A stretch of DNA of 11,913 bases from Comamonadaceae bacterium (GCA_947374535.1 CANCCJ010000080.1:1-11913), one strand, 5' to 3'. Counted from the first letter of the stretch, positions 1 through 9,558 are shown. Made by a program: numbers and translations. The notes: a model not told the origin generated them from the letters alone.

Positions 1-640
1 AGTTTGTCAGCGCCTGTCAGTGGCAATACGATGTGACGTGCTGACAGAATTTGCGCCAAAGTTTGGGTGATGCGTGCATAGGGGGCATTGGCGGGAGGTT
101 GGGCCAACTCAATGGACACACAGGTTTGTGTGTTGCGCAAATCCAGCGCCTCTGCCAAATTGGGCGCCTCTGGAAATAACGAGGCCGTGTGGCCGTCTGC
201 GCCCATGCCCAACACCAACACGTCAGCCGGACTCGCTGCGAGCAAGGCAATCCCTGCTGCTTTGGCTTGTGCTGCAGGTGTGTCCAAAGGCTCAGATGCT
301 TTGGTCACCATGAATACCAGTTGGGCCTTGGCCGCGAGGTCTTGCTGCAAATGGCTTTGAACCAACAGCGCATTGCTGTCCGGATGGTTGCGTGGCACGC
401 AACGCTCATCCACCAAAGTGATACGCACGCGCGACCAATCGATGTCCGTCACACGCAGCGCTTCAAACAAAGCCACGGGGGATTTACCGCCAGACACACT
501 CAGCACGGCAAACCCGCGTACTTGAATGGCTGCAGCTAAACGTTGTGCAATGTCTTGTGCTAAACGCACATTCAGTTCGGTGGGGCTGACGGTGTGTACC
601 GTCAATGATCCGCGTGATTCAGGGTGCCATGTGCTGTGCA

Positions 641-641
<1 letters not shown>
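1..641 (-). CDS. pgl: 6-phosphogluconolactonase, 3' end cut by window edge
   Basis: Hydrolyses 6-phosphoglucono-1,5-lactone to 6-phosphogluconate in the cytosol, the step after Zwf. I translated the minus strand from the ATG at 641-639. It stays open for 213 codons to the window edge, so the last part of the protein (roughly 10-25 residues by family length) is missing. Family signatures are clear: SGGKSP at residues 50-55, VDERCVP at 77-83, and LGMGADGHTASLFP at 144-157, the typical 6PGL/glucosamine-phosphate isomerase-like active-site segment. The start codon shares its A with the zwf stop codon (TGATG, 1-nt overlap), which supports this start and implies translational coupling. It is the third gene of the hexR-zwf-pgl operon and should be expressed from the HexR-controlled promoter at 2982-3009. 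The product call is firm. Confidence 0.95.
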
Positions 642-2103
<1,462 letters not shown>

Positions 2104-2107
<4 letters not shown>

Positions 2108-2952
2108 GAGTAACGTTTGTTAAGGAGGTTTTGTTTCATGTTGCGCAGCAAGGGCTGCAACTGTGCACTGCCAATACGCAAAGCAACAGCGGTTGCCAAT
2201 ACGTCGACGATCATCAGGTGCAGCAAGCGCGACACCATGGGGCTAAATTTTTCGTAACTTTCAGGATGATCTGCTGCGAGGTGAATTTTTCCGACGCTGG
2301 CCAAGGGTGAGCCAGAGGCTGTGACCACCACGGTGGTGGCGCCATTCTTTTTGGCAATCTCACACGAGTCGAGCAAGTCGCGCGTGCGGCCCGAGTTAGA
2401 GAACACCACCAAGCAGTCACCAGGGCCGAGCAAGGAAGCGCTCATGATCTGCATGTGGCCATCGCTGTGCGCAATGGTGTGAAAGCCTAGGCGAAAAAAT
2501 TTGTGTTGCGCGTCTTGTGCCACGATGCCTGAGTTGCCTACGCCAAAAAACTCAAGGCGTTTGCCTTTTTTGTGGCTGAGTGCAATGGCTTCTGCCGCCT
2601 TATCAATCTGAGCGGCCGAGGCATCGTTGCGGTATTTCAAAAACGCAGTGACGGTGTTGTCAATGACTTTGACCAGCACATCATTGCTGCTGTCTTGTGC
2701 GCCAACGCTGCGGTGGATGAAGGGCACGCCTTCGCTGATACTGCCTGCGAGCTTGAGCTTAAAATCACTAAGCCCTTTGTAGCCCATGCTGCGGCAAAAA
2801 CGCACCACGGTGGGTTTGCTCACCTGGGCGCGTTCGGCTAAGTCTGCGACAGGGGTGCTCGCAAAACTACGCGGGTCGCTCAACAGCAACTTGCCCACCC
2901 GCTGCTCGGCGGGGGCCAATGACTGCAAAGTGGATTGGATTCGGTCAAGCAT
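2104..2952 (-). CDS. hexR: RpiR-family regulator, HexR-type
   Basis: DNA-binding repressor of central carbon genes. HexR proteins of proteobacteria sense the Entner-Doudoroff intermediate KDPG through their SIS domain. The protein is 282 residues. An N-terminal RpiR helix-turn-helix spans about residues 1-75, with the strongly conserved stretch SKPTVVRFCRSMGYKG at 45-60. A C-terminal SIS sugar-phosphate domain spans about 125-260, including FFGVGNSG at 135-142 and the SNSGRT loop at 185-190. HexR rather than another RpiR member is chosen because it heads an operon with zwf and pgl, and because its promoter contains a near-perfect copy of the known HexR operator (2989-3003). Autoregulation is therefore likely. 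The start ATG at 2952-2950 has no strong Shine-Dalgarno sequence; no competing upstream start was found. The effector is inferred from the family, not visible in the sequence. Confidence 0.93.
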
Positions 2953-2981
2953 GGTTGTAACTGGATTAGATTAATCTGTAA

Positions 2982-3009
2982 ATTTTAATGTAATTAAGTT
3001 ACATGGCAA
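2982..3009 (-). promoter_or_regulatory. Sigma70-type promoter of hexR-zwf-pgl
   Basis: On the minus strand, TTGCCA (3009-3004, 5 of 6 to the -35 consensus) is followed after 16 bp by TAAAAT (2987-2982, 5 of 6 to the -10 consensus). Transcription would start near 2975, about 20-25 nt before the hexR ATG, giving a short leader. The HexR-type operator fills the whole spacer, the ideal position for direct repression. Read by eye; not confirmed by transcript data. Confidence 0.72.
2989..3003. promoter_or_regulatory. HexR operator
   Basis: The 15-bp sequence TGTAATTAAGTTACA has perfect 5-bp arms (TGTAA/TTACA) and differs at one position from TGTAATTAAATTACA, the HexR consensus as I recall it for proteobacteria. 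It lies between the -35 and -10 boxes of the hexR-zwf-pgl promoter, so bound HexR would block RNA polymerase. The match to the regulator encoded directly downstream makes the assignment strong. Confidence 0.85.
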
Positions 3010-3039
3010 GCGCTTTTTGTCGTTTGTGGCTATTTGTTG

Positions 3040-4002
3040 TTAAAAATTCAATGGATGCGCCACAGACCAAGCGTGTGCCTGATCCCAAGTGGGCGGTACA
3101 CAGCCCTTTTCTTGAACGCACAAACTGGCGCTGGCAACGGCATGACGCAAGAGCTGTTCGAGCGCTGCCTGACTGCTGATGTCTAGGTTTTGATTGAGCA
3201 AGGCTGCGAGCAAACCTGCCAAAAAACTGTCTCCTGCACCCACCGTATCGGCAATAGTCAGCTTCGTTCTTTCACGCCCAAAGCACAGCAAGCCATTGGC
3301 AGACATCAGCCACGCGCCGTGCTCACCTAATGTCAAGGCTAAGAGTTGCGCAGAGGTCTGTCTGAGCAATTGCTGCGCACTCTCAACGGGTGAGGCCCCT
3401 TCTAAACCGAGGTGAATCAAATCCTCATCACTGACCTTGATGATGTCAGCTAGGGCCAACGCCTGCTGAATGGCAGCGCGGTAGCTTGGCAAATGAGGCA
3501 TGACCGACGGGCGAAGATTGGCATCGACCACCACCCAGTGACCTGCCTGCTTTTGTGTCTTTAGCCACGGCAAGTAATGGCCTTGGTCGCGTGCATCGAG
3601 GGCGAGTGCACCTGTGCAAACCATCTTAAGTTCTGAGAGCTGACTGCAACTGTTTTGTAACGACGCGGCATTGATGGTTCGATCAGCCACGCCTTCGCGG
3701 TAGAAGGCGTAATCGGGGTGTCCTGTTTCGTCTAAGTTCACCACGGCTAGCGATGTAACCTCCTGCACAGGAGTTGGCTTTGCAAGTGCTACGCCATCCT
3801 GCTCGAGTTGTTGTGCAAGCAAACGACCAAAGCGGTCTGACGAAAGTGGGTTGAGATACATCGACCCCACGCCTTGGCGAGACAGTGCGCGGGCCAAGTT
3901 GTACACCGCACCACCCAAACACGGCGTGAACGTTCCGTCAGGACTGGCGATGAGGTCAATCAATGCCTCACCAGCGAGTGCAATGCGAATAGGTTTAGTC
4001 AT
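3040..4002 (-). CDS. PfkB-family carbohydrate kinase, probable fructokinase
   Basis: A cytosolic ribokinase/PfkB sugar kinase of 320 residues, most likely phosphorylating fructose to fructose-6-phosphate with ATP. The N-terminal GEALIDLI segment (11-18) and the substrate-side signature GGAVYNLARAL (30-40) are typical. VVVDANLRPS (157-166) is the mid-protein family motif, and TLGEHGAW (224-231) precedes the nucleotide site. The C-terminal PfkB signature DTVGAGDSFLAGLL is at 252-265, with D258 as the expected catalytic base. The start ATG overlaps the end of the transporter gene by 8 nt, implying coupling; no strong Shine-Dalgarno sequence is seen. Fructokinase is preferred over other PfkB sugar kinases because fructose is released by the GH13 enzyme two genes upstream. 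Sugar specificity cannot be read from the sequence alone. Confidence 0.88.
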   Translation of the reverse strand: MTKPIRIALAGEALIDLIASPDGTFTPCLGGAVYNLARALSRQGVGSMYLNPLSSDRFGRLLAQQLEQDGVALAKPTPVQEVTSLAVVNLDETGHPDYAFYREGVADRTINAASLQNSCSQLSELKMVCTGALALDARDQGHYLPWLKTQKQAGHWVVVDANLRPSVMPHLPSYRAAIQQALALADIIKVSDEDLIHLGLEGASPVESAQQLLRQTSAQLLALTLGEHGAWLMSANGLLCFGRERTKLTIADTVGAGDSFLAGLLAALLNQNLDISSQAALEQLLRHAVASASLCVQEKGCVPPTWDQAHAWSVAHPLNF

Positions 4003-5299
4003 TGGTTTTCACACGAAGCGTGAGCAATGCAGCAATGCCCAAGAAGCAGCCGGCCAATTGAATGACATGCCTTGGGTCGCTGCCCAACAAGCTGTCGTAA
4101 TACAGCGGCAATGTGAGCATCTGAATGATCATGGGCAAGACAATGAACATGTTGAAGATGCCCATGTACACGCCAGCACGCTCAGGTGGAATGCTGCGGG
4201 CCAACATGATGTAGGGGTTGCCCATGATGCTGGCCCAAGCCAAGCCAATGCCCACCATAGGGACAAACAACAACGCCGTGTCTTGTATGTTCGGCAAGCA
4301 CCACATGCCAACGCCTGCGAGTGACAAACAGGCTGCATGGACCAGTTTGGGTCCAAAGCGTCGTGTCAGTGGAATGAGAGCGAAGGCTGCCACGAAAGCT
4401 ACAAAGTTGTAGAAGCCACCAATTTGCCCGTTGAGCAAACCCGCATCACGAAAGCCTTGTGACGAAGCATCCGATGTGTCAAACACCGATTTGGCGATTG
4501 AAGGCACGATGTAAATCCAGTAACACATCATGCCGTACCACTGGAACAACTTCATCCACCAGAGTTGGCGCATGGCTTGAGGCATCTCGCGCACAGCTTC
4601 CACAATTTCATCCAGCGTGGCTTTGATGCCGGTAGGCTTGGCCAAGATGGCCTCACGCTCTTGGTTTGTCAGAGGCAGTTCAGGCGTCGAATGCACGGAC
4701 CACCACACTGTCGTGAATGACAGCACGGAGCCAATCAAAAATGCAATGACCGTGATGTGTGGAATATTGCTGTCATTCACTGCATCTTTGTTCAGGCCAA
4801 ACCAGAACAAGAGCGAGGGGGTGAGATATGCCAAGGTTTGTGCCAAGCCCGTGAATGCGCTTTGGGTCAAAAAGCCCAATGAGTGTTGGTTGGTGTTGAG
4901 CCGGTCACTCACGTAAGCACGGTAGGGCTCCATGGTCACGTTGTTGGAGGCATCCAAAATCCAAAGCAAGCTCGCAGCAAACCACAGGGTGGGGCTGAAC
5001 GGCATGAACAGCAAGCAGATACTGCACAAGATTGCGCCAATCATGAAGAAGGGCGTACGACGGCCCCATCTGCTGATGGTGCGGTCACTCATCGCACCTA
5101 TGATGGGCTGCACCAGCAAACCCGTCATCGGACCCGCAAGCCAAAGCAAAGGCAAGCTGGCCTCGTCTGCACCTAAGTATTGGTAGATGGGACTCATGTT
5201 GGCTTGTTGCAGGCCAAAGCTGTATTGGATTCCGAAGAACCCGAAGTTCATGCTGAGGATTTGCCAAAACGACAGATGCGGCTTGAGGTGTGTGCTCAT
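3995..5299 (-). CDS. MFS/GPH-type sugar transporter, probable sucrose permease
   Basis: Inner-membrane secondary transporter of 434 residues, rich in hydrophobic helices (about 12 expected). The segment GAMSDR (68-73) followed by RWGRRTPF (77-84) matches the loop between helices 2 and 3 found in sucrose/maltose proton symporters related to plant SUT carriers and SuxC-like bacterial proteins. The segment DASNNVTMEPYRAYVSD a little further on corresponds to their helix-4 region. It would import the disaccharide from the periplasm after TonB-dependent outer-membrane uptake. Its ATG overlaps the stop of the GH13 gene (ATGA, 4 nt) and its end overlaps the kinase start by 8 nt, so the three are probably made together. 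Transport of sucrose rather than maltose or another glucoside is inferred from neighbours. Confidence 0.87.
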   Translation of the reverse strand: MSTHLKPHLSFWQILSMNFGFFGIQYSFGLQQANMSPIYQYLGADEASLPLLWLAGPMTGLLVQPIIGAMSDRTISRWGRRTPFFMIGAILCSICLLFMPFSPTLWFAASLLWILDASNNVTMEPYRAYVSDRLNTNQHSLGFLTQSAFTGLAQTLAYLTPSLLFWFGLNKDAVNDSNIPHITVIAFLIGSVLSFTTVWWSVHSTPELPLTNQEREAILAKPTGIKATLDEIVEAVREMPQAMRQLWWMKLFQWYGMMCYWIYIVPSIAKSVFDTSDASSQGFRDAGLLNGQIGGFYNFVAFVAAFALIPLTRRFGPKLVHAACLSLAGVGMWCLPNIQDTALLFVPMVGIGLAWASIMGNPYIMLARSIPPERAGVYMGIFNMFIVLPMIIQMLTLPLYYDSLLGSDPRHVIQLAGCFLGIAALLTLRVKTND

Positions 5300-7224
5300 T
5301 TTTTAAGCCAAATGGCTGAGTAAGGGGTGAGCTGCAAACCTTGCAGATCAATGGACTTGCCTGAAATTAAATCAGTGCCATATGTCATGCAATTTTGCGT
5401 GATTGCTGGCGTGGGCGACAAGGTTTGTGGTTGTCCTGAGAAATTGAACAAGCCTAGGACATGGGCGCCACGCTTCAAGCCCAAGACAGCACTTGTGCCG
5501 GTATTCCAAATGCTCAATGGATGTGTGGCACTCAAACTGCTGTTTTGCTTTTTGGATTGAATGAATGCGCGCAGTGCGGCATAAATCTGGCCTTGTAGCG
5601 TTGACTCATCATGGCGATTGGCAAAGCCATGCTCATCAAACATGGGGCGATGCAACTCACGACCATCAGGGCCTTGACGTTGAGCGATCTCTTCAGCCGA
5701 GGTGTTGCCTTGCCCCCATTCGTCACCCATGTAAATCAGGGGCAAGCCGCCCACAAACAATGACAAGGCCTGCATCATCACCAAGCGTGATTTGGCAGCT
5801 TCTTGTTCTGCTGGTGTTTGTGCGGATGTCAAGCCCACTAAGGCAGCGGCCATGCCGTTGGTGCCGTGCACCACCGTGGGGTCGCTTGCTTGAAAGGCCG
5901 CGCCTTGTGCATAGCTGCCAGAAACCTTCCCCGCAAAGAATTGCGATGCATGCAACAGGCGTGCGCGTTGATCCGCACCGCGTGCATCCATCTCGGGGCG
6001 CAACACATTCCAGCCAATGTCGTCATGGCAGCGTACATAGGTCATCCATGCGCAGCCATCGGGCAGGGCGGGCGTGTGCGAGAGCACGTCTTGAATGATT
6101 TGTGTGTTTTCTTCAGCCAAGGCCACCCAGCTCGCTGACATGAGGCTGGAGTGATAGGCCACATGGCACTCTGCACCTTTTGTGTCACCCAAACCAAAGT
6201 AGGGTGGCAAGTCTTGCGTGGGCATGATGGCCTCGGCCTTTAAGAGCACGCCGGGGGCCGCAATGTTGGTGATGCAACGCAGGGCCTGCAAGATCCAATG
6301 GACTTCGGGTTGATTCATGCAGTTGGTGCCAGCGCGTTTCCATAAAAAACCTGTGGAATCTAAGCGGAAAGCCTCGACACCTAAGTTGGCCAGTTGCAAG
6401 AGCGACTGCGACATCTCTGCAAATACGTCAGGTTGTGTGTAGTTCAGATCCCATTGATACGGGTAGAACGTAGTCCAAGCCCACGCTTTGACTTCAGGAA
6501 TGAAGGTGAAATTACCGGGGGCCGTGTTGGGGAAGATTTGAATCAGATTTTTTTCTTGTGCAGCCACTTCCTCGGACGTTTTTGCCCAATGGAAATACGA
6601 TTGATAGTGTGCATCGCCCGCGCGAGCCTTCAATGCCCATTTGTGTTCGTGTGAGACATGGTTCAACACAAAGTCGCTGCATAAGCTGATGCCTGCGGCA
6701 CGTAACTCTTTCGTGAGTATTTGCAAATCTTGGTTGTTGCCCAGCGCTGGGTCAACTTCGTCATAGCTGGCTACTGCAAAGCCACCATCGTTGGGTGGCG
6801 TGCCTGGTTTGAGGAACGGCAGCAGGTGCAAGTAGGTCACGCCCAGCTCTTGCAAATGCGCAATGCGCGTACGCACGCCAGGCAAGTCGCCTGCAAACTT
6901 ATCGACGTAGGCGCAATAGCCCAATGAACCATTCAAATGCCAGTTGGTCTGCGAGGCGCGTTGCACATCCAAGGCCCACAAATCATCGGGGCGCGACAAC
7001 GCGAGGTGTACTGACTGAACCACCAATTGGTTCAGCCAATCAGAGAAATTCTTATTGCCGCCGTATAGGCGAGATAGTCTGTCGCGCAGAACAGGGAACT
7101 CGACATTCAGACGTTCGCGCAAAACAACGGCGCGAGTTATGGGGGCGCTTTCAAGCAGCTCATTGATGCGAGCTGGAAGATGGGCCTGTCCTGATATGAC
7201 GTGGCAATCTTCAATGAGGGGCAT
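5296..7224 (-). CDS. Amylosucrase / sucrose hydrolase (GH13)
   Basis: Cytosolic GH13 enzyme of 642 residues from the chosen ATG, close to the approximately 640 of Neisseria amylosucrase. It cleaves sucrose to fructose and either transfers the glucose to an alpha-1,4-glucan or releases it. The catalytic triad is visible: nucleophile D289 in FRLDSTGFLWK, acid/base E331 in LLKAEAIM, and D401 in YVRCHDDIGW. FVLNHVS (185-191) carries the conserved His. D146 in NDGGFAVASY and R537 in ANRHDE correspond to the Asp-Arg salt bridge that closes the amylosucrase pocket and sets sucrose specificity. A GTG at 7305 in the same frame would add 27 residues but lies inside the terminator hairpin at 7291-7324, so ATG 7224 is preferred, although no strong Shine-Dalgarno sequence precedes it. 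The stop overlaps the transporter start by 4 nt. Whether it makes glucan or hydrolyses sucrose is open. Confidence 0.93.
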   Translation of the reverse strand: MPLIEDCHVISGQAHLPARINELLESAPITRAVVLRERLNVEFPVLRDRLSRLYGGNKNFSDWLNQLVVQSVHLALSRPDDLWALDVQRASQTNWHLNGSLGYCAYVDKFAGDLPGVRTRIAHLQELGVTYLHLLPFLKPGTPPNDGGFAVASYDEVDPALGNNQDLQILTKELRAAGISLCSDFVLNHVSHEHKWALKARAGDAHYQSYFHWAKTSEEVAAQEKNLIQIFPNTAPGNFTFIPEVKAWAWTTFYPYQWDLNYTQPDVFAEMSQSLLQLANLGVEAFRLDSTGFLWKRAGTNCMNQPEVHWILQALRCITNIAAPGVLLKAEAIMPTQDLPPYFGLGDTKGAECHVAYHSSLMSASWVALAEENTQIIQDVLSHTPALPDGCAWMTYVRCHDDIGWNVLRPEMDARGADQRARLLHASQFFAGKVSGSYAQGAAFQASDPTVVHGTNGMAAALVGLTSAQTPAEQEAAKSRLVMMQALSLFVGGLPLIYMGDEWGQGNTSAEEIAQRQGPDGRELHRPMFDEHGFANRHDESTLQGQIYAALRAFIQSKKQNSSLSATHPLSIWNTGTSAVLGLKRGAHVLGLFNFSGQPQTLSPTPAITQNCMTYGTDLISGKSIDLQGLQLTPYSAIWLKK

Positions 7225-7290
7225 AGTGTTCACAATTCGGTATGAGATGTGCTGAGCCTTGTGGGCGCAGCACAATTGATCTTCAAGTAA

Positions 7291-7324
7291 AAGAAACCAA
7301 GGCACTTGCGCGTCTTGGTTTCTT
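7291..7324 (-). terminator. Intrinsic terminator/attenuator after the receptor gene
   Basis: A perfect 11-bp inverted repeat (AAGAAACCAAG at 7291-7301 and CTTGGTTTCTT at 7314-7324) with a 12-nt loop starts 8 nt beyond the receptor stop codon. On the minus-strand transcript the 3' arm ends in CUUGGUUUCUUUUACUUG, a U-rich tail. The stem has only 4 G-C pairs per arm, so it may be leaky. The GH13-permease-kinase genes follow in the same direction, so it may act as an attenuator that makes receptor mRNA more abundant. Confidence 0.75.
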
Positions 7325-7332
7325 CATGAGTT

Positions 7333-9558
7333 TTAGAACTCGTACTTCAAAGTTGCCTTGGCGCTACGACCTGCCAAAGCGCGAGCGGCATGGCCGTCGC
7401 CTTCAACTTCTGTGAAAGCCAATTTGTTGAAAGCGTTGTTGATGCTAACAATTGCAGAGGTTTGTTTGTTGATGCGGTAGTTCGCGAACAAGTTAGTGAT
7501 CACGTAACCATCCATTGTGATGGTGTTGGCATCGTCACCGTAAGACTTGCTAGAACCAATGATTGCAGCACCATACTCAAGATCACCTGTACGGTATGAA
7601 GGTGACAATGCGTACATGATGTCAGCTTGGCGGCGTGGCTTCTTGCCCACTTCAGCAGCTGTCAAAGAGCTCTTGATCTTTGCATCTGTGATGGTGGCAC
7701 CAGCGCTCAATCGGAATGCACCCGAGCGATAGCCTGCCTCAAGTTCGAAACCTTTCGCATCGTAGCTATTGGTGGTGAACTTTTGTGTTGTGGCTTCGTA
7801 GTTCGACTCGTCAGTTTGAGCCATGAAGAACGATCCAAACAAGCTCAGATTACCTTCGCGGTGCTTGATGCCCAATTCTTGTTGTTTCAGACGGTTGAAT
7901 GAAACAGGTTTGCTGCCATTCAATGAGCCTGCAGTGCCATACAACAGACGGTCTGCGGCAAAGTTGTAACCTTCGCTCAGGCGGGCAAAGAAAGCGGTGT
8001 CTTTGTTCAGGGCGTAGTTAGCGCCACCAGAGTAAGACATTTTGCTTTGCTTGTAGTTCACCGTGTCAGCTGATGCGGCATTCCATGATGCGCTTGACAG
8101 AGATGTGGCGCTGGTAGGTGTCGAGCCTTGGAATGTTTGTCCTGTCGCTGACATGTCGTTTTGGCGGACGCTACCTTCAACCGTCAACTTGTCTTTTTCC
8201 CAGCTCAGGGCAGCGTATGGTGCAGTCACGTTGTACTTCACGTCATAAGTACGTGAGCAGCAACCGCCCCATGTATTCCATCCACTAGATACAGGCGCAG
8301 ACCATGAACCATTTGTGCCAACTGTGTATTGGTTCCAGAACCAAGTTTGGGCCAAGTTTTGTGAGCCAGTGAACAAGCCACCGGTAAACACAGACTTGCC
8401 ACCGTTCATATCAAATGATTTTGAGGCTTTCAGATCGTTGAACATGTTGTCCATGTTGTCCAACGATGTGTTGAACATCGTGCCTGTGAATGTATTGCCG
8501 CCGTTGCCGTTGTCTGCAGGGAACATGCCCACAAAACGTCCGCCATTGGTGCTCTTACGCATTCTTTCTTCAACGGTCCAGCCGCTGTCCAAGTTCAACT
8601 TGGCTTCCAAACCGATAGATCGGCTGGTGACGTGCAAACCATCCGCAGGGTTTGTTGTGACTTGATTGCCATTGCGATCAATCGTGGTGTCACGCGTCAT
8701 ATTGGGGTTGATGAAGAACGCATTGCGTGGATCAATGCCTGGCAATGTTTGGATGCTGCCATTCGTCACTTTTGTGGGTACTGGCAAGATGGTAGGTGTC
8801 TTGTCGTCCAGGTTTTTGAAGTTCACGCGAACGTAGCTACCTTTGTCCAACTCTTTGGTGACGCTGGCTTTGAATTGACCACCGTCTTGTGAGTTGAAGC
8901 CTGTTTTGAATGGGCCGCCTTCACCTTGACGTGTGAAACCACCCATGTTGAAGTAGGTGTCAGCACCTATGGCGCTGCCGAAGTTGAAGTCATAGCGGTT
9001 CAGACGTGAACCCAAGCCGGTGGTGACACCAACAGCGTTACCCACATCGCGACCTGCTTTGCTCACAAAGTTGATGATGGCGCCAGGGGCATTGCTTGCC
9101 AAGGTTGAAGCGCTTCCGCCACGAACCACTTCGACGCGGTCTGTTGTGAAGTCTGTTCGCATGAATTGGTCTGGTGTGCCAAAGGAAATGTCACCAAACA
9201 ACAAAACTGGCAATCCATCTTCTTGCATTTGTACATAACGGCTGCCACCTGCGGACACGGGAGCGCCACGCACCGTGATGTTTGCATTGCCCTCACCGCC
9301 GGAAGATTCGGCGCGAATACCTGGAATAGAGCGCAAAATTTCAGCGGCACTGGTAGCGCCACTGCGCATGATGGCTTCTTCGCCCACTGAGGTGACGGAG
9401 TCGCTCGACTTCATCTTTGTGCGGCCCGTTGGAGAGGCCGTGACAACGACTTCATCTAAGTTCAAGCTTTGTGCATAAACCGCACCAATTTGCATTGCGG
9501 CCAATGAGGCTGCGACTGCAATCGTTTTTGGACTGATTGTTTTCTTGTTTGCTTTCAC
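7333..9558 (-). CDS. TonB-dependent outer-membrane receptor, probable sucrose receptor
   Basis: Outer-membrane beta-barrel transporter of 741 residues energised by TonB. A signal peptide occupies residues 1-29 (basic N-terminus, hydrophobic core, VYA before Q30). The TonB box LDEVVVTA follows at 34-41. The plug domain includes AAEILRSIPGIRAES (71-85), ITVRGAP (94-100) and VEVVRGGSASTLASNAPGAIIN. The rest is beta-barrel, ending in the expected terminal Phe (TLKYEF). The start is a GTG supported by the Shine-Dalgarno AGGAGA at 9569-9564, 5 nt upstream. The only cysteines are adjacent, C433-C434, inside a Trp-rich stretch. It heads the sugar cluster and faces tonB-exbB-exbD across a shared control region. 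The substrate is inferred as sucrose from the downstream GH13 enzyme; it could also take related oligosaccharides. Confidence 0.92.
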   Translation of the reverse strand: MKANKKTISPKTIAVAASLAAMQIGAVYAQSLNLDEVVVTASPTGRTKMKSSDSVTSVGEEAIMRSGATSAAEILRSIPGIRAESSGGEGNANITVRGAPVSAGGSRYVQMQEDGLPVLLFGDISFGTPDQFMRTDFTTDRVEVVRGGSASTLASNAPGAIINFVSKAGRDVGNAVGVTTGLGSRLNRYDFNFGSAIGADTYFNMGGFTRQGEGGPFKTGFNSQDGGQFKASVTKELDKGSYVRVNFKNLDDKTPTILPVPTKVTNGSIQTLPGIDPRNAFFINPNMTRDTTIDRNGNQVTTNPADGLHVTSRSIGLEAKLNLDSGWTVEERMRKSTNGGRFVGMFPADNGNGGNTFTGTMFNTSLDNMDNMFNDLKASKSFDMNGGKSVFTGGLFTGSQNLAQTWFWNQYTVGTNGSWSAPVSSGWNTWGGCCSRTYDVKYNVTAPYAALSWEKDKLTVEGSVRQNDMSATGQTFQGSTPTSATSLSSASWNAASADTVNYKQSKMSYSGGANYALNKDTAFFARLSEGYNFAADRLLYGTAGSLNGSKPVSFNRLKQQELGIKHREGNLSLFGSFFMAQTDESNYEATTQKFTTNSYDAKGFELEAGYRSGAFRLSAGATITDAKIKSSLTAAEVGKKPRRQADIMYALSPSYRTGDLEYGAAIIGSSKSYGDDANTITMDGYVITNLFANYRINKQTSAIVSINNAFNKLAFTEVEGDGHAARALAGRSAKATLKYEF

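Noticed and set aside
3010..3039. Possible terminator after the kinase gene.
   Set aside because: The T-run in this stretch is not preceded by a stable stem on the minus-strand transcript, so no terminator is called.
5332..5346. Inverted repeat CTGCAAACCTTGCAG about 33 bp before the transporter start, resembling a sugar-regulator operator.
   Set aside because: It is inside the amylosucrase coding sequence, has odd length and lacks the CG centre of the two good operators. Chance is the simpler explanation.
5565..6098. Open frame of 177 codons on the plus strand, antisense to the amylosucrase gene.
   Set aside because: Low-complexity Arg/His/Ser/Pro-rich translation, as expected from a shadow frame of a real gene on the other strand.
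7225..7305. 27-residue N-terminal extension of the amylosucrase from a GTG at 7305.
   Set aside because: The GTG and the following codons lie in the 3' arm and tail of the terminator hairpin. The extra residues resemble nothing in the family, and length from ATG 7224 already fits.
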